Below, in pieces: positions 42,267 to 55,429 of a DNA stretch of 64,000 bases. The position numbers and the translations under genes were made by a program. A model generated the notes under the pieces. The model was not told the origin of the DNA. It did not search any database and saw only the letters and a program-made list of their open reading frames with translations. The first letter of the stretch is position 1, and every line of letters begins with the position of its first letter. Origin of the DNA: Myotis daubentonii (Eukaryota > Chordata > Mammalia > Chiroptera > Vespertilionidae); assembly GCF_963259705.1 (NCBI RefSeq), contig NC_081840.1:150658282-150722281 (forward strand). The letters are read 5' to 3'.

Positions 42267-44789
42267 CAAGTTAGAAACTCGTAATCTTGACCCATTAAGG
42301 AAAATTGAAGTGATTTAGTGGAACACAGATCAACACCTAAAGAACACACAATGTGAGTGAAAGATTGAGGATTAATCATAAAAGATGGGAGAGGTAAACC
42401 AACAGTTTTCAGAAGAGAATCCTGGGGCAAATTTAAGGAGTGATCAAAGGGAAACATTGCAAATGGCTTTAAAGCTTTGGGTAAATTAATGAGAATGACC
42501 TAGGTTAACCCATAAATTAGCTAAGTCAACTATCAATGTTATTTATGGGAGCAGCACACTGCCAGAAAACAAAATTTAAGTATTGATATATAGACCTATT
42601 TGTGTGTGTTCAAAATGCATTTGAGTTTTAAACATGTTCCTGATACAGTTCATATTTCCTCAATACTTATTACGTAAACTGTTAGGAATTCTATAATCAT
42701 CCATGCTCTCTGAATGTTCTCTATTTTTTAGCACAATGTCTATTTTATGCATACTCCTATATGATGGGCATTTATTTTTCTTTTAAACTCTATACACGTT
42801 GTGACATGATCTAGATAGATGAATCATAGCAAATGTTTCCAAAGTGTTATTAGCACTATTTTGATTTCTGGATATCCTTCTTATAAGAAAATATAATGTG
42901 CCGCCTCTGTTTGTTTTCTTGTATTGTTGAAATTCACTTAATATTAATCATTTACTCACACTCAAATCCATGGAAACAAATGTTTTGTTTAAATTACCAC
43001 TGCATTTAATGAGCAGTAGATTAATGATTATATTTAAAACATGAAATTTATTTAATCTTTATTATTTCTTGATCCTTTAGTTCATACAGTAGTTAATTGA
43101 CTTCTTTAAAATGAGATATTTGAGTACTGGGTATAGAAACAGGCACATTGTGAACACTTCCTGTTATCAACTCTCTAACTGAAGATGATAAATGTTAGTA
43201 GACATATTTTATTGTAATTAGACGGACCAAATTAATTCAAGTTGATCAATGGAAGAAAATTAAGCCCATAGAAGTATCTAAATGGGATGAGATTGAAGTT
43301 TCTTATTAAACTTGAAAAAGTTAGGTTGCCTTAAAATATTCTAAGATTCGGGCATATATAAATTTAAAAGTTGGTAGCATCATAACTAAACCTCTTCCAA
43401 TTATAAAACAAATGTTATCAGTTTGACCACTAACATGAAATTAACTGTGGAGAGTCTTGGTGAAATGTTCAGAACAAGTAAATATTTGGTTAGCTAAAAA
43501 ATATTTTAAATTTATTCACTAAATTAAATAATATAAAACAGCACTTCCCTAATTGTATCTTACAGAATAGAAACAGTATTCAGAAACCAAAGAAATGAGA
43601 AGATAATGGAATAAAGGAATAAGACTCCTTTAAAAAATACTCTGATGTAAACATCTATGTATGAAACTAACCTTCAATTATCAATCATCTTCCGTGTGTG
43701 GCTGCAGGTTTCAGATTCCATTAATTTGAATGAACATCAGTTGGCTGAACAGGGAAAGCATTTGCAATGGGGGAAGACACTTGTACAAAATTAGGATATA
43801 AACCCTCCTTTGACAATCTAAAATGTGATTTTCCTAAAAGATAATCCATTTCAAACCAGCAGTGACTACTCATTTTAATTAGTTGCAAACAGTTTGTAAA
43901 TTAAATTCCTGCTTGCAAAGTCAAAATTCCAGAAAGAGAATCCTTTCATTTTGTTAATTGCTAAATGCTCTTTCAGGACAGGGTAGAATGAAGGAGGGGT
44001 TCCTAATTAGCCGGTGGTTTTTAAATGGCACGTGCCCGTGGCTATGGAGCTGTCTCCTAGTAGGGCCAGAATGTTAGCTTGTTGAATGTGCGAGTTTGAG
44101 GTTGTCTTTCAAATAAACTATACTAGTAGATTGATTCAACTTCAAATGAAAGCCATTCTTTTTTCTTTCTTCAATCATGTGCCTTCACGATTCTGACTTG
44201 AATTGGGCATGGTAATGTTATGTGAATTAAAAGTATGATTTAATACCCCAATACAAGATTTGATGCTATGAAGTACAGCATGCTAATCCCTTTTGTGATA
44301 TTTGCTCCCTTAGTGGCCTGAGGCAAAAATCTTTTTGTAGGTTTCAAAGACATATGAAAGTGAATGTAAAAGCACCGATCACGGGCACCCACACAAGCCC
44401 CTCCATCTCAATCAAAGGGGAAAACTTGCTTGAGATTCAGTTCATGCTTGAAAGAAAACTTAGAACTGGTTTCTGTCTGCAAGTAAAATTCCTGAAGGCT
44501 TCTTCCTACCTGCAAATGTGCGGTCTTTAGAAGTGGCTTTAGGCGATTCAAGAAAAAATGTTCAAGGAGACACTGACCCCTGGAGGCAGACAAAGTTCCC
44601 TTTTGGCCAGATACTCCGTTTCTAATTCTCAGGGACTTTAAGTAAATGACTGACACAAAGAGTTGATATTCTTGGCAAATTCCCTTAGGTATCTCACCTT
44701 CCTCTCCAACTTCTCCCACCACACCCTTTCACTCATCTGTAGAAGAGCTGATAAAATCATGAATGGTGGGATATACAGAATTTTTAAAT
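41751..44789. other. Long unique stretch, no gene
   Basis: AT-rich and almost free of repeats apart from a TG microsatellite at 42,221-42,265. The part at about 43,700-44,250 has several homeodomain-type TAATTA cores (e.g. 'ttttaattagttgcaaac' and 'cctaattagccggtgg') and looks like conserved non-coding DNA. There is no open frame of note. Confidence 0.5.
42221..42265. repeat. (TG)n microsatellite
   Basis: About 22 uninterrupted TG units. Confidence 0.97.
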
Positions 44790-44935
44790 CATGCACCTCT
44801 GGATCATAAGCTTCATGAGTGCAGAATTTGTTGTATTCATATTTATATCATCATCTCTTAGAAAATTTCTGATACATACTTGGTACTACATAAAATTTTG
44901 TGGAAAGATTAAATAAACAAATTAATAAATTGAGT
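44790..44935 (+). mobile_element. L2 3' end
   Basis: 'ggatcataagcttcatgagt', 'gcagaatttgttgtattcat', then 'gatacatacttggtactaca' and 'aaataaacaaatt' follow the L2 3' consensus order. Confidence 0.65.
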
Positions 44936-47900
44936 AATTCCTACATTTTACAAAGATTAATTGCACAGGTCCCATACTTAAGAGAGCACATGAATGTTAA
45001 TTGAATCTCCACCACAAGCAATGTGGGCAGGATAAAAGTTTTTAATTATCCTACCTGAGATGAGAATCAGAAGAAGCTCTATGAATAAGATAGTAGCTAC
45101 AGTTATTTTATGCCTACCCCTCAAATACTGACCCCTATGTGTTCATCTTTGGAATAATTTTCTTTTCTTTTTTTTTTTTCAGAAGGAATCCTTATACTTC
45201 ACCGGCTTCATAAGAACAAAGAAAGGGAAAGGGGGTGGGGAGAACTGCTTGCTCCCTGTGACTCATAAGCTTTAGGTCAAAACACAGTCATGATGAGAAA
45301 GCTTTAGTTTCTGCAAGATTATTCTCCTCCCACCAGATGATGCAAATTAATCTAATGTAAGACACTGAGCATTGTTAACTGACATTACTTCTAGTCAGGC
45401 CTGGTTGAAACATTTGATCAGTTACTTAAATCTTAATGCTGGTGAAATGAATCATGCAAGAGAGACTTCAGTTGTGCAAAGAACATGAAACTGTTGTTTT
45501 TATCATTAAACAGTTGTCAAGGCACTGGCAGAGCAAAGGTGGGACTTTTTTCCCCCTCTAATAATACAACATATGACATTTCCAGAAGAAGGTAGACTGG
45601 AAAAATCCAACATTTATTGAAATTGTTCAACTTGTTTCATATTTTAACACCATGTTTACTTACACTGTGATTAGGGTTCTGTGTTCTTCTATGCTGCATT
45701 TGGCCATTGGGTACCCAAGTGTACTGTATAGTTTATACCATAAGAGCAAAACACAAAAAGAATTGCTGCAATTAAAAGTCAGACTTTATAAACTCATTAT
45801 TTTATTAAGGCCAATCATGTTTTCTCTTCATTTAAATTTTGCCCCCAGAAGCAGTCTTTAAAATGAGAAAAACACAGCTGCAAATATAAGCTAACTTCTT
45901 TCTTGCTCCACAATATGCATATCTTTTTATGTACTTCTAAATTCCTGCTTCAAACTCGTAAGCTCTCAAGTTTCCTTATTTCTTAGCTTCTGGACCACAC
46001 AATTTAGAATTAGCTTACATTGACAGTCATATTTATCTCTTTTCTTTTTAAAAGAAAAGCTTATTTTTTATTATAAAAGTAATTTTATGCTCTATGTATA
46101 AAACACAGACAATCATTAAAAATAAACAAGTTATAATTCTACTACCAAAGATAACTACTACTAACATTTTAGTTATTTCTTGTTGAGTTAGCAGTTGGGC
46201 CTATATTTATTTTCTTATTCTGCTTTTCTCACATAATATAGTATTCTGATATTAAATTTTTGTTTTAATGGATTTTTGCTTTTTTATTTGTTTTTGACTC
46301 TTTTTTCTTTTTAGTGCTTTGATAAATATGCTTTTAATTTTAGATATTCTACTTGTAACACTTTATTTTTAAAGAATATTTTAAACATGTTTATCTGCTT
46401 ACCAAAACCATGTATGAATTCTCTGATTTGAGACAATACTAGCCTATCTTCATCCCTCCCTCTCTGTCACCATCTCTTCTTTTAACTAGAAATCTTGCCT
46501 TATATACAACATAAAGATGTCACCTTCCTCTCCTCATACTTGTCAGTCTCCTGATTCTCTTTTTTTTCTACCAACCATTACATAGTAGCTCTGTATTAAT
46601 TTTGTCAAATATTAGAAATTTTTGATTTAAAATTTAAAAGATCAACCAAAACTTGAACATGCAGAAATCTTATTCTTTAATGCTTTTAATAATCCCTTTA
46701 TATTGTTATGACTTTCTTAGTTTCCATGTAATCCTACATAATTTCAGCAACTTTTTTATATTAATAAATTGTTTTTAATCTCTGCCAACGGTTCCTTTAT
46801 TTTCTTTTCTTTTTCTTTTCATCTCAGGGAACCACAGATTTTTGTTTTATACTGAGGAGGACATATTATTTTTAAAAAATATTCCTCCAATCCCAGTGTT
46901 GTTTGATTTGGTGAGGTCCATGCCTCCTCTGAGTCTGACAATTAGTAATGCCTTATTCTTATGATGGGATATGTTTACATAATTTTTTCATGCTGCATTA
47001 TTTATATTTTACTTACTCTAAAACTAGGATAACCCTTATTAAAGAAATGAGCTCAATCTCCAAAAAATAGGAAATATAAATACACATACGTGTGTTAGTC
47101 AGTGGAGCCTGGAGACTTATTGGTGTTCATTTGCTATACACAGGTTTAACCTTTTTATACCTAAAGCTGAAAGCTAAGCAGAAATACATGCCTCCTATTC
47201 CAAATCTAGCCTTACAAGGCTTTTATGTTGTGAAGGTCTGATGTCCTGAGATGAGAGTTCCTCTCCCCCTGCTTCCCAGAACTCAGATTAACAACAAATC
47301 CCCCGTAATTCATCTTACTCTCTGACTGGAGAACATTTACTCACAAAGAATACACTGAGAAAGATGTGTGAGGTTGACGAACAAGGGAAGAGAGGAACAG
47401 CGGTACCATGCAGCAGTGGATGCCTCTTGAGTCTTCAAGTTGGTTCAGAGCTTTTTTTGCAAATAGGGTATAAATAGTGGAAAATAAATATTCCCGTTCA
47501 ATTTCACGTAAGCAATTTTGTTTTTATTCTGTAGTGCATCATGACTGGAGTTTTTCAATTCAGTCCTGTCGACCTTGCTGCAAGTGGAAATGTTTTCCAG
47601 ATTCTTGCTCTCAAATAAAATTCAGTGCTAATTTTCAGTGTCATTTTGAGTTCACTAATTTTGGTGATTCTTAAACATAATAATGGGAATTGGAAACAAT
47701 TATGTCAGGGGATACTAAGAGTCTATGCTATAATTATTTTTTGTCAGATATATCTTTAATCAAATGGATGAATTTTTTTAATCTGCTGAATTGTGGCAAT
47801 GGAAACAATTTCAACTTAATCCTATTTATGTGGTAATTACTATATTTCTCTTACTGGATATGGAATCCCAAATTGTTATAAGTGGAAAAGGAAATATATC

Positions 47901-50369
47901 CCTTTATATAACAGAAGAGTTAATGAATAGAGTTATTTTCATGTATGAACAGTTCATAAATTCTAACATGTTCGGTTCTTGAGCTTTTTCCATTTCTCAG
48001 GCTCTCATTTCTACTTTCTGGTGTTGATTTCATTTCAAGCAATTTTTTTTTTCTGAGCGGCAACCAGAAACTCTAAATTTAAGTTCTTCTATACAATAAT
48101 AGCAGAAAAGAAAGTTGCACCTCTCATATTATTGGCTACTTTGGGTAACGTGCTTATATGTTAACCAATTCATGTGGCCAAGGTGATGTGAAAATTGGAT
48201 TGAGCAAATCCGGGGCAAGCAGGCATGGGAACTGGAGGCTCACTACTGAGTGAGCCCACCCAAAACACACGGAGCTTTGAATATGGAGAATATTTTTGGA
48301 AAGGAAATCAAAGTGGGATTCTCAGACAACACAAATTTCTAAATATTTGTGGGCTTTCCCTGTATTTGCATTCATCCAATTCCATAAGCTAGCAATTAAA
48401 GACAAAGATCTTGCAGTGTCATGATTTTCAAATCTAGAGTCCAGCAGTGTCATTTTCTAAGTGTCTGAGGCGTGAATGCTTTCTGCTTGTCCCTAGCCTC
48501 AGAGCAATATACAAACACAGCAGGATGTGATGACACAGTCAATATGACCCTTTACACCATTTTAATTTGTGACTCTTCACAATAGTAGCAATTGTTTCCT
48601 TTGATTGGAAATAAATAGTGGGGGAAATTGGGGAGGCTTTCTGTAGGTCCCAGGACAATCTCATACTTTGACTCCCATCTTTATGCTTTTGTTGAAACTA
48701 ACTATATCCTGGAACATATATTTCAATATTTTTAATCATCAAAGGATCATTGTCATTAGACTCTAAGGCATATAGATTTGCTTGTTCACATAAGCAAGGA
48801 GCCTCTAAAATCTTTCTACCAACTTTCTGAACTTTTACCTTGGTTGTATTATTATCTGTGTCCCATGATATAAAGAATACCATTTAATTTATGTTTTGCT
48901 ACCACATAACCAGAATTGCAACTTCCCATCCTAGAATAGAGGGATCCTCATTTCCCCCATACTCAAGTCAATTCAGTCTATTCCATACTATATACCTTGA
49001 TGTCTTATCATCCCATGAACTGAGAGTAAGGGGAATTTGGTTCCTTCTAAAAAACTTGAAATACTGTTACCTGAGGAGGATGACTACATCTCCACAGACA
49101 AAAATGATGGATTTCTGGACCTAATAGAGAAAACAGAGCCAAGATAAACAGGGAAAAAAGATAGTTCTCTGCTCTACATTTGGTAATGAGACATCTCTCT
49201 ATCACTTCTGGAATCTGAGACTCAGAACTGATTACAAAGTGCAAGGAACAAAGACAAAGGCCGGGGACTTAGAGCGGTGTGTGCCAACTCTGAATGTGTG
49301 CATGCATACACACATGACTTGAGAGCACAAGCATATTCAGAAAAAACAAATAGGTAAGTTTGCTGAAAACATGCAATATTGAGAGGTAGAAGAATTAGAA
49401 ACGCAACTGGAAAAATAGGTAGTCATCATACTATAAAGGACCTTTGATTCTCAGATGAGATTTTTTTTTCTTAATCTGATGAAAAAAGAGAAAACCTTAA
49501 AAGTTTATGAATAGAGTACTTTAATTTTATGATCAAAATTGCACTTAGGAAGATGATTCTGGCAATGGCATATGAATTAGATTGAAGGTGGTTGAAACAT
49601 AGCATCAAAAGATTGCTACATATACCACTATAAGAATTTAAGTGATAAGTGAGAAACATACTCAAAGTGATTAATAGGAAGATAGAAGGAAAGATGTAGA
49701 ATATACCGAAATTCATGATTTTGGTAAACTTTCTCTGTTGTCCAGCGTTAGCCCTTGTGTTCCTCCCTCCCTCCCTTACTCTTTTCTTCCCTTACTCCCT
49801 CCCTTTCGTCTTCCTTCCTTTTCTCTTCCTTTCTATTCACTAATTTTTTAAAAAAATTATAATTAAACTAATAAAAAATTTACTTACTCAATGTAAATGA
49901 GGTTGAGGATTTGACAGACAGACTACTTTTGTCTGAAACTACATGTTTAATAGGCTCCCAAAATTTTCAGATACATTATTAAAGAATTACCTGGGATCAC
50001 AATGACTATTTAATATTTAGCAGATTATTTTATTGCTTTCTGATTTGTCATAAAAATTAATGTGGCATGTAAAATCATTCTTCAACATTTTACAACTTAG
50101 GAATATTCTGTTTATCTGCATAGTTTTTGGTATATAATAACACTCTAAATCACTGGCCAAAATATGTCAAATTTATTTTCACTGTCAAATACGTATTCTT
50201 CATTTTTACCTTTTATTTTGAATATTTATATTTATATTTGCCAGGACCTGTGTAAAATATTTATTTTAATATTGTATTACATAAAATATAAAATATATGC
50301 AATAATAGAAAAAAATAATCAAAAGAAACCCCTATATACCTATCACTTAGATTTAACAACATCATAGCA
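44936..50369. other. Long unique stretch, no gene
   Basis: About 5.4 kb, AT-rich. A pyrimidine run at 49,755-49,840 (CCCT/CTTC units) and a T-run at 45,168-45,179 are the only simple repeats. At 46,050-46,220 a stretch with 'ataactactactaacatttt' may be an old repeat of unknown family. Open frames stay below about 85 codons and show no domains. Confidence 0.5.
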
Positions 50370-50475
50370 AATATTTTTAAAATATTGTTATTGATTTCAG
50401 AGAGGCAGGGAGGAGTAAGAGATAGAAACATCAATGATGAGAGAGAATCATTGATCAGCTGCCCCCTGTATGTGC
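50370..50475 (-). mobile_element. Ves SINE 3' fragment, minus strand
   Basis: 'ttgttattgatttcagagag', 'gagatagaaacatcaatgat', then 'gatcagctgccccctgtat' match the reversed SINE tail region only. The tRNA-like head is missing. Confidence 0.8.
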
Positions 50476-50969
50476 AATTATTTTTAAAGTAGATTTAAAT
50501 TCTTATTTTTAACATCCCCAACTGCAAAAAAAAGAAAAAAAATAGATCGTTTTGTATTAGAGAAGAAAAATAGAAATGTATATAACTTTATCCCCTATAT
50601 TGTATTTGTAATCTTCCTCATAGACAGTACATTAAGAGGGTGTTTATCTTATTAGTGAAAACAAACTATTCATTTCTTCAAAATATTCATGTATTTTTTA
50701 TACCTTCCTGTGTATAAAAGCAGCTTGAAATATTCCCTTCAATTATTCACCTGCAGTGATCCAAACTATTACTATATTTTTGTGAATTGGGTAATGTTTT
50801 CTGTTTAGGGTGTGGGTAGTTGTTTCATGTGCAAATTATTTGGACAAATTCTGAATGGAATTATCCAGTAAATTATAATCAATAGGTGCTTATTTAATAA
50901 ATTATTGTCCAGAGAGTAGAGACCCATGTGAACCAATAGTCAAGAATTCAGTGTGACCTCCCTTTATGC
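50476..50969. other. No recognisable feature
   Basis: AT-rich unassigned sequence. Confidence 0.45.
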
Positions 50970-51115
50970 CGTGACTTGCTTTGTGAATTGGAAAAATCAG
51001 TTAACCTCTCAGTGCTTCAGTTCACTCATCTATGAACTGAGAAGAGTAACATTTGCCACCTAACTCCCCAGTATTTTGTGAAGGTTAATGAGCTTCAGTT
51101 TATGAAGTGCCTTTC
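50970..51115 (+). mobile_element. MIR SINE
   Basis: 'cagttaacctctcagtgctt', 'cagttcactcatctatgaac' and 'ttttgtgaaggttaatgagc' follow the MIR consensus in order. Confidence 0.75.
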
Positions 51116-51739
51116 TTCTTGGAATGAAAGACTCTTGAAGTGTACTAAGTATCACTGCTATTTTTTTTTTAACCTGCAGATCCAGCAAATTATTCCTTGA
51201 AAGACCTGTGATATGACAAAATATGGGATAAAATACTTCTATTAGCATTATCTCACATTGATTATGTTATCAGAGGGGTGAGAAAGTTTCATCAGCACTG
51301 CTGTTAAGCTGGATTCACATAACTATTGGGGTCTAGAATATTTTTGGCCCAATAAAACATGCATTTTAGACAGATTTTCCAACTTCAACTGAAACTATTT
51401 TAGTTCTGATTGGTTTTTCAGAACCCTATCATTTCTTAACAGAGTTTCATGAGTGGGATATTAAAAAGAGTAAATTTTCTCCAGTGAACAAATATGCCTG
51501 TTCTTTATGGGCACATTGAATAAATACTGTTAAGGTCTTGACTGAAACCCAGAAAAGTAGGATGATTTGATTTAGATCAAAAATCTAACCTGTCACTCTG
51601 CATTTTATAAAACTATTTTGCCAAAGTTATGCTTAAAATAAAGAAAAATTTAATAGAACGAGTTTGGGGGCAGAAACCCATCCAAGGACTATTTCTGGTG
51701 ATGAGTTTATTTATTATTTTTTGATCTCTCAGAAGTGGT
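51116..51739. other. No recognisable feature
   Basis: AT-rich unassigned sequence. Confidence 0.45.
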
Positions 51740-51853
51740 AGATGAAGGCAGTACGACATCCCCTAAGGGCTCCCAGACTGCTAAAGGGCACAGGCTGGGC
51801 TGAGGGGACCCCTGCTCCCCCCAGTGCACCAATGTTGTGCACTGGGCCTCTAG
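51740..51853 (+). mobile_element. Helitron 3' fragment (K)
   Basis: Only the last ~115 bp of a HeliBat-type element: 'catcccctaagggctcccag', 'gcacaggctgggctgagggg', hairpin-like 'agtgcaccaatgttgtgcac' and TGGGCCTCTAG at 51,853. The 5' part is absent. Confidence 0.88.
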
Positions 51854-53506
51854 TATTGTCATAACTATGTATGGTATAAGGTGGGTACTGGGAATATTGT
51901 GGAGAACCCTTTATAAAACATGATTGTCTAGCCACTTTGCTGTACTCTGTAACTAATATAGTAAATGTAAACTACAATTTAAAAATATAATTTAAAAGGA
52001 AGAATACATATTTTAAATCTCTTAATTTTACTTTTATATATCACTCTCATTGTGGAAGATCAAAGAAATGAACTACCCATCAGCAGCAGTCATTGGATGG
52101 ATGATGCCCCAAAACTTCTAAGCTTGGTTACATTGTGGCATCATTACTGAGACTAACTTTATCTGTACAATTTTGTTTCTGTAAACTAAAAATATTAGTG
52201 CTGAAAAATCCCTGGATAGTAGTTTTAGAGGTACATGGTTATGAGAGAGAAGTATTTCCTTCTTTTTACTGTTTGACTTAGCAAAATAAACTCAGTTTTA
52301 CAAAAGGCGAGAATTCAATTGTGAAAGACCCTTATTTTACTTTAAACAGTTCAATCTTTTTCCTTTACATAACCTTTTAATATTATTTTTTAATAAAGGG
52401 AATAGGCTACATCATGGTAGTTTTGGCATTACAAAGAGGCTTTGAAAATATCATTTTCAACCCAATATATATTGCACGCTAAGTACATGGACAGGAAGTT
52501 TGGTTTGCAGAATAATCGTATCAGACTACCAATCAGATGGCTGAATTTGCTGGCTTTCACTCTTTAACTGACTTCATTGTTTTTCCAAGTTTATAAGGTT
52601 TCTCATTTATGGGGAGTTACTTAGAAATAAACACCCAGAAAGAAATAGAGATGGTTTAGTATTTTATTTAAATAACAGTAGAATTCACATTTTCCCTAAT
52701 TTATTGGGAATCTGATCTCAAAATAATAATCAAATATGAGAGAAATGGGCATATTAAATATATCTGTGTTTATATAATGTTCCTATAATAAAACTGAAAA
52801 AACAATAACCTTTGAGAAAGTATTCTTTTTATCTGTGGAGTTCACTGTATATTTTTCTTTTTGACGGTTTAATTTTAACTTGTATATTTAGTGTTGGAGA
52901 AAAAATATTTGGGGGTGAAGAATAAATTAATTCCTTCAAGGCATTGGCATCAGGTACTTAATAGTCAAATAGGATTGTTTTTATAATTACAAACACAATA
53001 ATTTAGCTTTATTGTCTTCCAAAATAATTCTGACTCAGATGACATTAGCAGCCATGAAGAGGGGACAAAGGGGGCTATATCTATCTCATGCAGGCTATCT
53101 GACTCTTAGCTATGAACTGCATTTGGGAGAGAACATTTGTTCTATTTTGACTTTACTGATAAAGCAGCTAAAAAAGAAATACATTTCCAATGTCAAGTCT
53201 CAAGGATGAAACCTTTCTCTCTCTTCTTTAAGGAATATCAGTGGACTATTACCCCCAAATATATAGAATCTTACTCATTGCAAGGCCTAGAATGTTCTAG
53301 AACTTCTAGGAGTTATGCCTTCTATGTAAGACTCTCAAGCACAATTGGGCCCCATTACTCAAGACCCATCTTTAGGGAGAAGATGCAATTTACAGGAAAC
53401 TTGAAGTTCCTCAGATGATTTTATTCATTGTTTACTTATCATAAATCAAAGGCTAAAAAGTAAAAAATTGATGGTATATGATTACTGGGTATATTATTTT
53501 GTTTAA
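51854..53506. other. No gene or recognisable repeat
   Basis: Unique-looking AT-rich sequence. Confidence 0.5.
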
Positions 53507-53903
53507 GCCAAATAGCTTGGCTTAAACAACAGATATTTGTTATCTCGCTGTTCTGGGAGTATAATTCTGAGATCAGGTGTCATCAGGGTCAATTTCTTCT
53601 GAGGCCCACGAGGAAGGATTTGCTCTAATTTCTGTGGTTTGCTGGCAATCTTTGGTGTTCCTTGGGGCATAAACACATCCTCCCGATCTCTGTCTTCATG
53701 TTCACAAGGTATTCTCCTTGAGTTAGTAGTGTTCAAATTTCTTCTTTGTATAAAGACAAAAGCATATTAGATTAGATTAGACCTCATTTTAACTTGATCA
53801 TCTGCAAAAATCCTATTTCCAAAAAAAGTCATATGCACAAGAACCAGGGGTTATGACTTCAACATTTTGGGGGTAGAGGGCATAATTCAACTATAACACT
53901 GGG
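53507..53903 (-). mobile_element. MLT1-type MaLR LTR, minus strand
   Basis: Plus-strand blocks 'tggcttaaacaacagatatt', 'tgctggcaatctttggtgtt', 'acctcattttaacttgatca' and 'gggttatgacttcaacattt' match the reversed MLT1 LTR. Same family and orientation as 1,163-1,600. Confidence 0.82.
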
Positions 53904-54791
53904 CATATCTAGTTTGACACTTGCATTTCAATCCTGTTAAACTCTCAGAAGATGGCACAGACTATATAATACTGGGATTTTCCTATAAAAGTTACATTAT
54001 ATAAAAAAGGGACCCAAAGAAAGGATCGAAAATAAAATCAACTTACTTTTAAATATTCATCTCCTTTGAAATTAAATACATGGTTTTGACATATATCCAC
54101 ACTATCATTATTTATTTCTTACCCTTCTCACCCAATGAATCTATAACACATAATCCAAGTTTTTAAAGAGCTAAATTTTGGTACTTTCTCAATTTGATCC
54201 ATTTTAATAATAAAAGACAGCCTATGAAATGGGTGTTTGTTTCTCTACTAGACTTATAATTACATTCATAAGGAAAAATGTAGGGTAGAGAAATATCTCA
54301 ATATAAATAACACACTAGACATTGGTTCTTAAACAGGCCTTAGTTTTATGAATCCAATGGTTTTCTTTCCAATTACTCTGTCATATCATCGGATTTCTCC
54401 ATTATTGATTGAATTATCTGTGTAGACAATCTGATTTTATCATTAAGGCAGCTGAAACACCAGATTGACTCCTTTTGTTATGTTTCATATGAACACGATT
54501 ATTTTTAAAGTGTTCTCAAATTCTCCATCTGACTGCCAAACAAATTGAATTTTTTTTAATTTTACTAACAGCAATTGATTTGCCTAAAAATAGTAAAAGT
54601 TTGAGTCAATAATTTTAGAAATTAAACCTAAGAGCCATAAAAGCCTCGAGATAGTCTAACTTGACTATATCTGGAAACAAACTGATTTAGAATTAATGAG
54701 ATAATGTTTGAAAAAATACATTCAGTTTCTTGGGGGGGGGGGAAGCAGCATTGGCTTTGGCATAAAGCAATATTTAAAAAAAAAATAAAAT
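53904..54791. other. No recognisable feature
   Basis: AT-rich. A G run of 10 lies at about 54,732. Confidence 0.45.
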
Positions 54792-55016
54792 GCCGAAACC
54801 GGTTTGGCTCAATGGATAGAGCGTTGGCCTGCGGACTGAGGGGTCCCAGGTTCGATTCTGGTCAAGGGCATGTACCTGGGTTGCAGGCACATCCCCAGTA
54901 GGAGGTGTGCAGGAGGCAGCTGATCGATGTTTCTCTCTCATCGATGTTTCTAACTCTCTATCTCTCTCCCTTCCTCTCTGTAAAAAATAAATAAAATATA
55001 TTAAAAAAAATAAAAA
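54792..55016 (+). mobile_element. Ves SINE, well preserved
   Basis: A near-consensus bat SINE starting 'gccgaaaccggtttggctca'. The pol III box A is TGGCTCAATGG (54,805-54,815) and box B is GGTTCGATTCT (54,849-54,859). The body carries 'caagggcatgtacctgggtt', a duplicated 'tcgatgtttct' and a TCTCTC stretch, ending in an A-rich tail running to about 55,043. It is the youngest-looking SINE in the window and not a functional tRNA gene. Confidence 0.96.
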
Positions 55017-55385
55017 TAAAAATAAATAAAAACCCTAGCCATTCCAATGGCCCCTGTGTTGCTTCCATAGTTTAGTCTACCAGAGTGTGAACAGGGTGTT
55101 TGTGTTCTATTGTGTTTACATTTACTCAGTTAAAGTATATCTCTGAGTGAAGACCTATGATAGCACTGGGTGCTTAGCACCTTACCTTGCTCTCCAAGTG
55201 CCCCACAAATGTCATCTCATTACTCTTCAAAACTATCCAGACAAGAAATCACACATCTCCTCTCAAAAACAATTCTTAAAAAGAAGAATTTCTACCCTCC
55301 CATAAGAGCGTATAGGCACTTAAAATTATCCCTCCCACCTTCCCTCAGTTTTTATTTCGGAGATCTAGTCAGTGAGTGAGCAATT

Positions 55386-55388
<3 letters not shown>

Positions 55389-55426
<38 letters not shown>
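55389..55426. repeat. (CA)n microsatellite
   Basis: 19 uninterrupted CA units. Confidence 0.97.

Positions 55427-55429
<3 letters not shown>

Noticed and set aside
44408..44722. 104-codon minus-strand frame
   Set aside because: No domain or family resemblance. Chance length in moderately GC-balanced sequence.
54792..54865. Possible tRNA gene
   Set aside because: Boxes A and B are present, but the sequence is the head of a Ves SINE with no cloverleaf acceptor and a SINE body and tail.
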